DNA of 64,000 nt. It comes from Planctomonas deserti. Its GTDB lineage: Bacteria; Actinomycetota; Actinomycetes; Actinomycetales; Microbacteriaceae. Location of the stretch: positions 558,001-622,000 of the forward strand of contig NZ_QANL01000001.1 of the NCBI RefSeq assembly GCF_003067705.1, read 5' to 3'. Shown here one piece after another: positions 61,501 through 64,000 of this stretch; positions within the stretch are counted from its first letter, which is position 1, and each line of letters begins with the position of its first letter. A model generated the notes under the pieces. The model was given only the letters and a program-made list of their open reading frames with translations, ran no database searches and was not told the DNA's origin. The translations under genes were made by a program, and so were the position numbers.

Positions 61501-61540
61501 TTGAGATCCCCCGTGCGCCGAGACGTGTTCCCCAGGTCAT
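58526..61540 (-). CDS. Secreted modular S1 protease, copy B
   Basis: 1004 residues from ATG 61540 with GAGGAGTGGCGAA ahead. Signal peptide ends VAASA around 34, then an Ala/Pro-rich linker. The streptogrisin-type propeptide spans ~75-170. The S1 triad is His227 (QFATAGHC), Asp272 (GGYDTGLI) and Ser361 (CVQPGDSGGA). The Ig-like domain and the six C-terminal modules match copy A in order, but sequences have diverged throughout (for example VYFVDGTSRRIPLASFDTAA). The copies are separated by 243 bp. Confidence 0.9.
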   Translation of the reverse strand: MTWGTRLGARGISMAASVAVAAATVLGAPVAASAATTVASPPTAPAASTAATAAAAPAATTPAATPVPADPAEDPQPRMDEYAAADFERAAAALPPALVEAAARDLGKTGAEYLASAEAASDAADVVQALTDRGIDVLDARLEGTELTVSVATAADAAVVAESGARAEVGAPELPDFSAVEFVLALDVYNGQGYVWQNQDGTANQCSVGFAGFEVSSGKKQFATAGHCLEGMGRIVGPVRTLDQTRPGDGGSFGDPIGTPVAGSGRFGGGYDTGLIAASAAGVIAVPSVLTWGGGSGAPTASAPLPVTGSSVGIRGADLCKSGSRTGWSCGTVLSVDETVSVSGANVNTIVTDACVQPGDSGGAAVSGQRAVGVVSGSTTLPCSDPSHFSVLFPMLSARGASVQAKYGSAWEPAVTVSTPVVTSVVGGSAKAAGSLSGTLANVAASSSVRVYLDGSSTAFATADASSGRWTLSLDSLGPGSHRFSVVAGWGSWSRSAAATGIVTVTGAAAAAAGDIVRAPDGALYLVDGTSRLVPVPSAAVAAEFRARPAIDVTAGAIAEYRVDAAARLGIAVACGPTSYLAGGGQLWRLPSGAAGGLPVTALDPATCAAFAQSSEPANDPVLVRSPATGDIYLVRSGTKNRLASMGAVFAFGGAHPTYVPLSGDTLAGIPNGRELLAPASLVKAAGSPVVYFVDGTSRRIPLASFDTAAEYGVSGYTTVSDATLGAYAAAPAPLSLVAQCSGSAVIAGGGQLSRLASGSGGLPVTALDPTTCAALPAPTRTITGAPFLRDPATGAIHLLRDGRKSPLTTMSAVIALGGGAVPPFVSLSAGSLAAIPTGRELLGPGTLVKTAASPVVYLVDGLDRRVPIDSFALAAEFGATGYATVPDAVLRSYAATPGSLSLAVTCRSSHYVAGGGSLWALSARSSFGLRSTALRDSTCAALRTSPQTVAGALFVRNPGTGAVYNIADGRKTYMATMDDIYSRNGGALPVFVPLDPSVLAALP

Positions 61541-61701
61541 TTCGCCACTCCTCAGAGGAGGAGCACAACTGCCGATGCCGAACGCATCATCGCGTTGGTC
61601 GCGGAATGTTCCCCCGCTGGAATAGTAGGGTCCCCCGCCGCCCTCTGCGGCATCGGCCGCGGACATTCCTGCACCCGGCGGGTGCGCGAGGGCACGCGGG
61701 G
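61541..61701. other. Copy B leader and spacer before recQ-like gene
   Basis: 161 bases. The minus-strand promoter block (TACTAT at 61622-61627) lies 82 bases before the copy B ATG. The recQ-like stop ends at 61702. No ORF is supported here. Confidence 0.6.
61609..61627 (-). promoter_or_regulatory. Shared promoter block of protease copy B
   Basis: Minus strand CCCTACTATTCCAGCGGGGG followed by AAC. It matches the block before copy A and sits at nearly the same distance from the start. Confidence 0.65.
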
Positions 61702-63858
61702 TCAGCCCTGGGTCGCGAGGGCGAACGGCAGCACGGATCCCGCGCCCGCCCGGCGAAGCAGCCGCCCGGCCACCGTCATGGTCCAGCGGCTGTCCACGAG
61801 GTCGTCGACGAGCAGCACGGCCCGGCCGGCGATGGCGTCCAGGTCCTCGGCGAGCGCCGGCCCCACGGCGAAGCGCGGGTACACCCGACCGAGCCGGAAG
61901 ACGCTGTTGCCGCGGGCCTCTCCCGGGCCGTCGGGGGCGACGAGGTCGAGCTCGCCGAGGTAGGGCAGCCGCCCGACCTCCGCGATCCTCCGCGCGAGGG
62001 AGCCGACGAGCTGCGGCCTGCCGAGGGAGGGCACGCTGACCACCGCGGCGGGGCGCTCGGCCCAGCCCCACTCCGCGAGCACCCGCACGCACGCACCGAT
62101 CAGGGCGTCGTCCACCGGGGCGTCCGGGGCGCCGGCCGCGAACACCTCCCGCAGCCGGTTGCCCCAGCCGAGGTCGGTGAGGCGGGCGAGCGCGCGGCCC
62201 TCCTGCACGACCTCGCCGGCGTTCACCGCGCCGGTCAGCGGCACGCCGACCGTGTTCGCCCCGGTCGGCCAGCGCAGCCGCGGCTCGATGGGCACACCGA
62301 CGCGGTCGAGCGACGACGACGCGGATCCGCGCGCCTCGGCATCCACGTCGGTGGGGTACCAGGGCCCCGCGCAGCGGTCGCACCGCCCGCAGGGCGCGGC
62401 GGTCTCGTCGTCGAGGGCGCGCTGCAGGAACTCCATGCGGCACATGCCGGTCGACTCGTACTCGAGCATTGCCTGCTGCTCCCGCTCGCGCGTCTCGGCC
62501 ACCTGCCGGTATCGCTCGGCGTCGTAGGTCCAGGACTCGCCGGTGGCCGTCCAGCCGCCCTGTACGCGCGTGACGGCACCCTCGACGTCGAGCACCTTGA
62601 GCAGCAACTCGAGCTGCGCGCGGCGCAGGCTCACCCTCGCCTCGAGGGCGGGCACCGACATCGGCCGGCCCTCGTGCGCGAGCTCCTCGATGACCGCATG
62701 CGCGGCACGCTCCTTCGGCATGGACGCGGTCGCGAAGTACTGCCAGATCTCCGGGTCCTCGGAGCCGGGCAGCAGCAGCACGTCGGCGTGCTCCGTGGCG
62801 CGGCCCGCGCGGCCCACCTGCTGGTAGTAGGAGACGGGCGACGACGGGGCGCCGAGGTGGATCACGAAGCCGAGGTCCGGCTTGTCGAAGCCCATCCCGA
62901 GCGCGCTCGTGGCGACGAGCGCCTTCACCCGGTTCTGCTTGAGGTCCTCCTCCGCCTGCTCGCGGTCGCCCGGGTCGTCACGCCCGGTGTACGACCGCAC
63001 GGCGTGGCCCGCCTGCGCGAGCAGCCGGGCCGTGTCCTGGGCCGCGGACACGGTGAGCGTGTAGATGATGCCGCTGCCGGGCATGTCACCCAGGTGGCTG
63101 AGCAGCCAGCCGAGCCGCTCCTCGTTCGAGCGGAGCCGGAGCACCCCGAGCCGGAGCGACCGCCGGGCGAGGGGCCCGCGGATCGTGACGACCGGCGCGT
63201 CCGCCGTGCCTCCGCCGGACGGCGCGGGGGCGGCGCGGAGCTGCTCCTCGACGTCCGCGACGACGCGCCCGTTCGCGGTCGCCGTGGTGGCGAGCACGGG
63301 CACGCCGTCGGGCATCCGCTGCAGCAGCGTGCGCAGACGGCGGTAGTCCGGGCGGAAGTCGTGGCCCCAGTCGGAGATGCAGTGCGCCTCGTCGACCACG
63401 AGCAGGCCGATGCGATCGACCAGCTGCGGCAGCTGCTCGTCGCGGAAGCGCGGGTTGGTGAGGCGCTCGGGCGAGACGAGCAGCACGTCGACCTCGTCCG
63501 CGGCGAGCGCGCGGGTCACGTCGTCCCACTCGTGCGCGTTGCTCGAGTTCATGGAGAGGGCGCGCACGCCGGCCCGCCCGGCCGCGGCCACCTGGTCGCG
63601 CATCAACGCCAGCAGCGGCGAGACGAGCAGGGTCGGGCCGCTGCCCTGGCGGCGCAGCAGCAGCGTCGCGACGAAATACACGGCGGACTTACCCCATCCG
63701 GTGCGCTGCACGACGAGCGCGCGCGACCGGTCCTGCACGAGCGTCTCAATGGCCTCCCACTGGCCCTCGTGGAAATCGGCGCCGTCGTTGCCGACGAGTC
63801 GGCGGAGGATGTCGCGCGCGTCGTCGGCGAGGGTCCCGGTGTTCGTGGGTTGCTGCAT
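61702..63858 (-). CDS. RecQ-family helicase fused to a phosphoribosyltransferase-like domain
   Basis: 718 residues. Helicase motifs: FHEGQWEAIETLVQDRSRAL, QRTGWGKS (Walker A, residues 51-58), LVVDEAHCISDWGHDFRPDY (DEAH at 156-159), LATTATANGRVVADVEEQLR, ATSALGMGFDKPDLGFVIHL and YYQQVGRAGRATEHADVLLL. The four Cys around CRMEFLQRAL and PCGRCDRCAG bind zinc. The last ~150 residues are a phosphoribosyltransferase-like fold ending VLLVDDLVDSRWTMTVAGRL, with the PRPP motif DDLVDSRWT. Such fusions occur in Actinobacteria. The role of the PRTase part in a helicase is unknown. Confidence 0.9.
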   Translation of the reverse strand: MQQPTNTGTLADDARDILRRLVGNDGADFHEGQWEAIETLVQDRSRALVVQRTGWGKSAVYFVATLLLRRQGSGPTLLVSPLLALMRDQVAAAGRAGVRALSMNSSNAHEWDDVTRALAADEVDVLLVSPERLTNPRFRDEQLPQLVDRIGLLVVDEAHCISDWGHDFRPDYRRLRTLLQRMPDGVPVLATTATANGRVVADVEEQLRAAPAPSGGGTADAPVVTIRGPLARRSLRLGVLRLRSNEERLGWLLSHLGDMPGSGIIYTLTVSAAQDTARLLAQAGHAVRSYTGRDDPGDREQAEEDLKQNRVKALVATSALGMGFDKPDLGFVIHLGAPSSPVSYYQQVGRAGRATEHADVLLLPGSEDPEIWQYFATASMPKERAAHAVIEELAHEGRPMSVPALEARVSLRRAQLELLLKVLDVEGAVTRVQGGWTATGESWTYDAERYRQVAETREREQQAMLEYESTGMCRMEFLQRALDDETAAPCGRCDRCAGPWYPTDVDAEARGSASSSLDRVGVPIEPRLRWPTGANTVGVPLTGAVNAGEVVQEGRALARLTDLGWGNRLREVFAAGAPDAPVDDALIGACVRVLAEWGWAERPAAVVSVPSLGRPQLVGSLARRIAEVGRLPYLGELDLVAPDGPGEARGNSVFRLGRVYPRFAVGPALAEDLDAIAGRAVLLVDDLVDSRWTMTVAGRLLRRAGAGSVLPFALATQG

Positions 63859-64000
63859 CCGGCCATGCTCTCACCCGCCTCCGACTCCGCGGTGTGCGGG
63901 CGGCGGATCCGGGTACGGGGCTGCGCACGTGCCCTTGTGCCCTTGCCGCATTCGCGTCGTCCCCCTTGCCCTGCCGTACGCGCGTCGTCCCCCCGTGCTC
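63859..64000. other. Terminal 142 bases, no gene supported
   Basis: Short imperfect direct repeats (GTGCCCTTG twice and CGCGTCGTCCCC twice) lie here. The upstream neighbour of the helicase is outside the window. Confidence 0.5.

Noticed and set aside
59573-61504. 643-codon plus-strand frame over protease copy B
   Set aside because: Antisense shadow without recognisable folds.
57972-61568. 1198-codon minus-strand frame crossing both protease genes
   Set aside because: Wrong frame: Arg/His/Gly-rich, no signal peptide; the true frames carry the S1 triad and propeptides.

Overview
The window looks like chromosome from a high-GC actinobacterium, most probably Microbacteriaceae (order Micrococcales). 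This rests on the GC-rich third codon positions, the many GTG starts and leaderless genes (a TANNNT box exactly 6-7 nt before the start codon), a DUF3073 protein, a DUF222-HNH protein, and the short hairpin repeats with a TCGACARGCTC-type loop that these genomes carry. I recognise no rRNA, tRNA, CRISPR array, prophage or transposase. The organism assignment is inference from gene content.

Layout. 1-6.5 kb: the 5' part of a TipAS-type MerR regulator, a DUF4097-PadR pair, and a FUSC transporter, ThuA-like protein and KimA-like permease. 6.6-11.5 kb: small conserved proteins (DUF2188, VOC, DUF1810, DUF2277, UBP zinc finger, DUF3073), a flavin monooxygenase and a nitroreductase. 11.7-30 kb and 43.7-45 kb: the purine region, with purM and purF divergent, purD-purC overlapping, purS-purQ-purL, and further on purA. 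Unrelated genes sit between them: GNAT enzymes, a NodA-like acyltransferase, kynureninase, a small P-loop kinase and a PadR-MFS efflux pair. 30-39 kb: a lipoprotein, an ATP-grasp ligase coupled to a MalY/PatB-type PLP enzyme, a DUF222-HNH gene bracketed by repeat arrays, chorismate mutase, NDH-2 and Hsp20. 39.5-49 kb: Ohr, a degenerate SGNH-GAF protein, purA, then a TetR / degenerate ABC ATPase / YhgE-Pip cassette with a polypyrimidine tract inside it. 49-64 kb: an RNA methyltransferase, cysK-cysE, an orphan DNA methyltransferase, two tandem ~1000-residue secreted S1 proteases, and a RecQ helicase fused to a phosphoribosyltransferase-like domain.

How the genes work together. PurF, PurD, PurS/Q/L, PurM and PurC cover the pathway from PRPP to SAICAR apart from the formyltransferase and AIR carboxylase steps, and PurA leads to AMP. 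CysE and CysK make cysteine. Several genes look self-regulated, with an operator beside or inside the promoter (both MerR genes, both PadR genes and TetR).

Most unusual content: (i) an ABC-ATPase fold that has lost every catalytic motif, coupled by a 4-nt overlap to TetR and followed by YhgE/Pip, with a 114-nt G-free tract in between; (ii) the paired modular S1 proteases with a shared promoter block; (iii) a NodA-like protein outside any nodulation context; (iv) two copies of a nested-palindrome element between convergent genes; (v) hairpin repeats whose stems show compensatory changes. All family assignments are from reading sequence and remembered family features; no database search was run.
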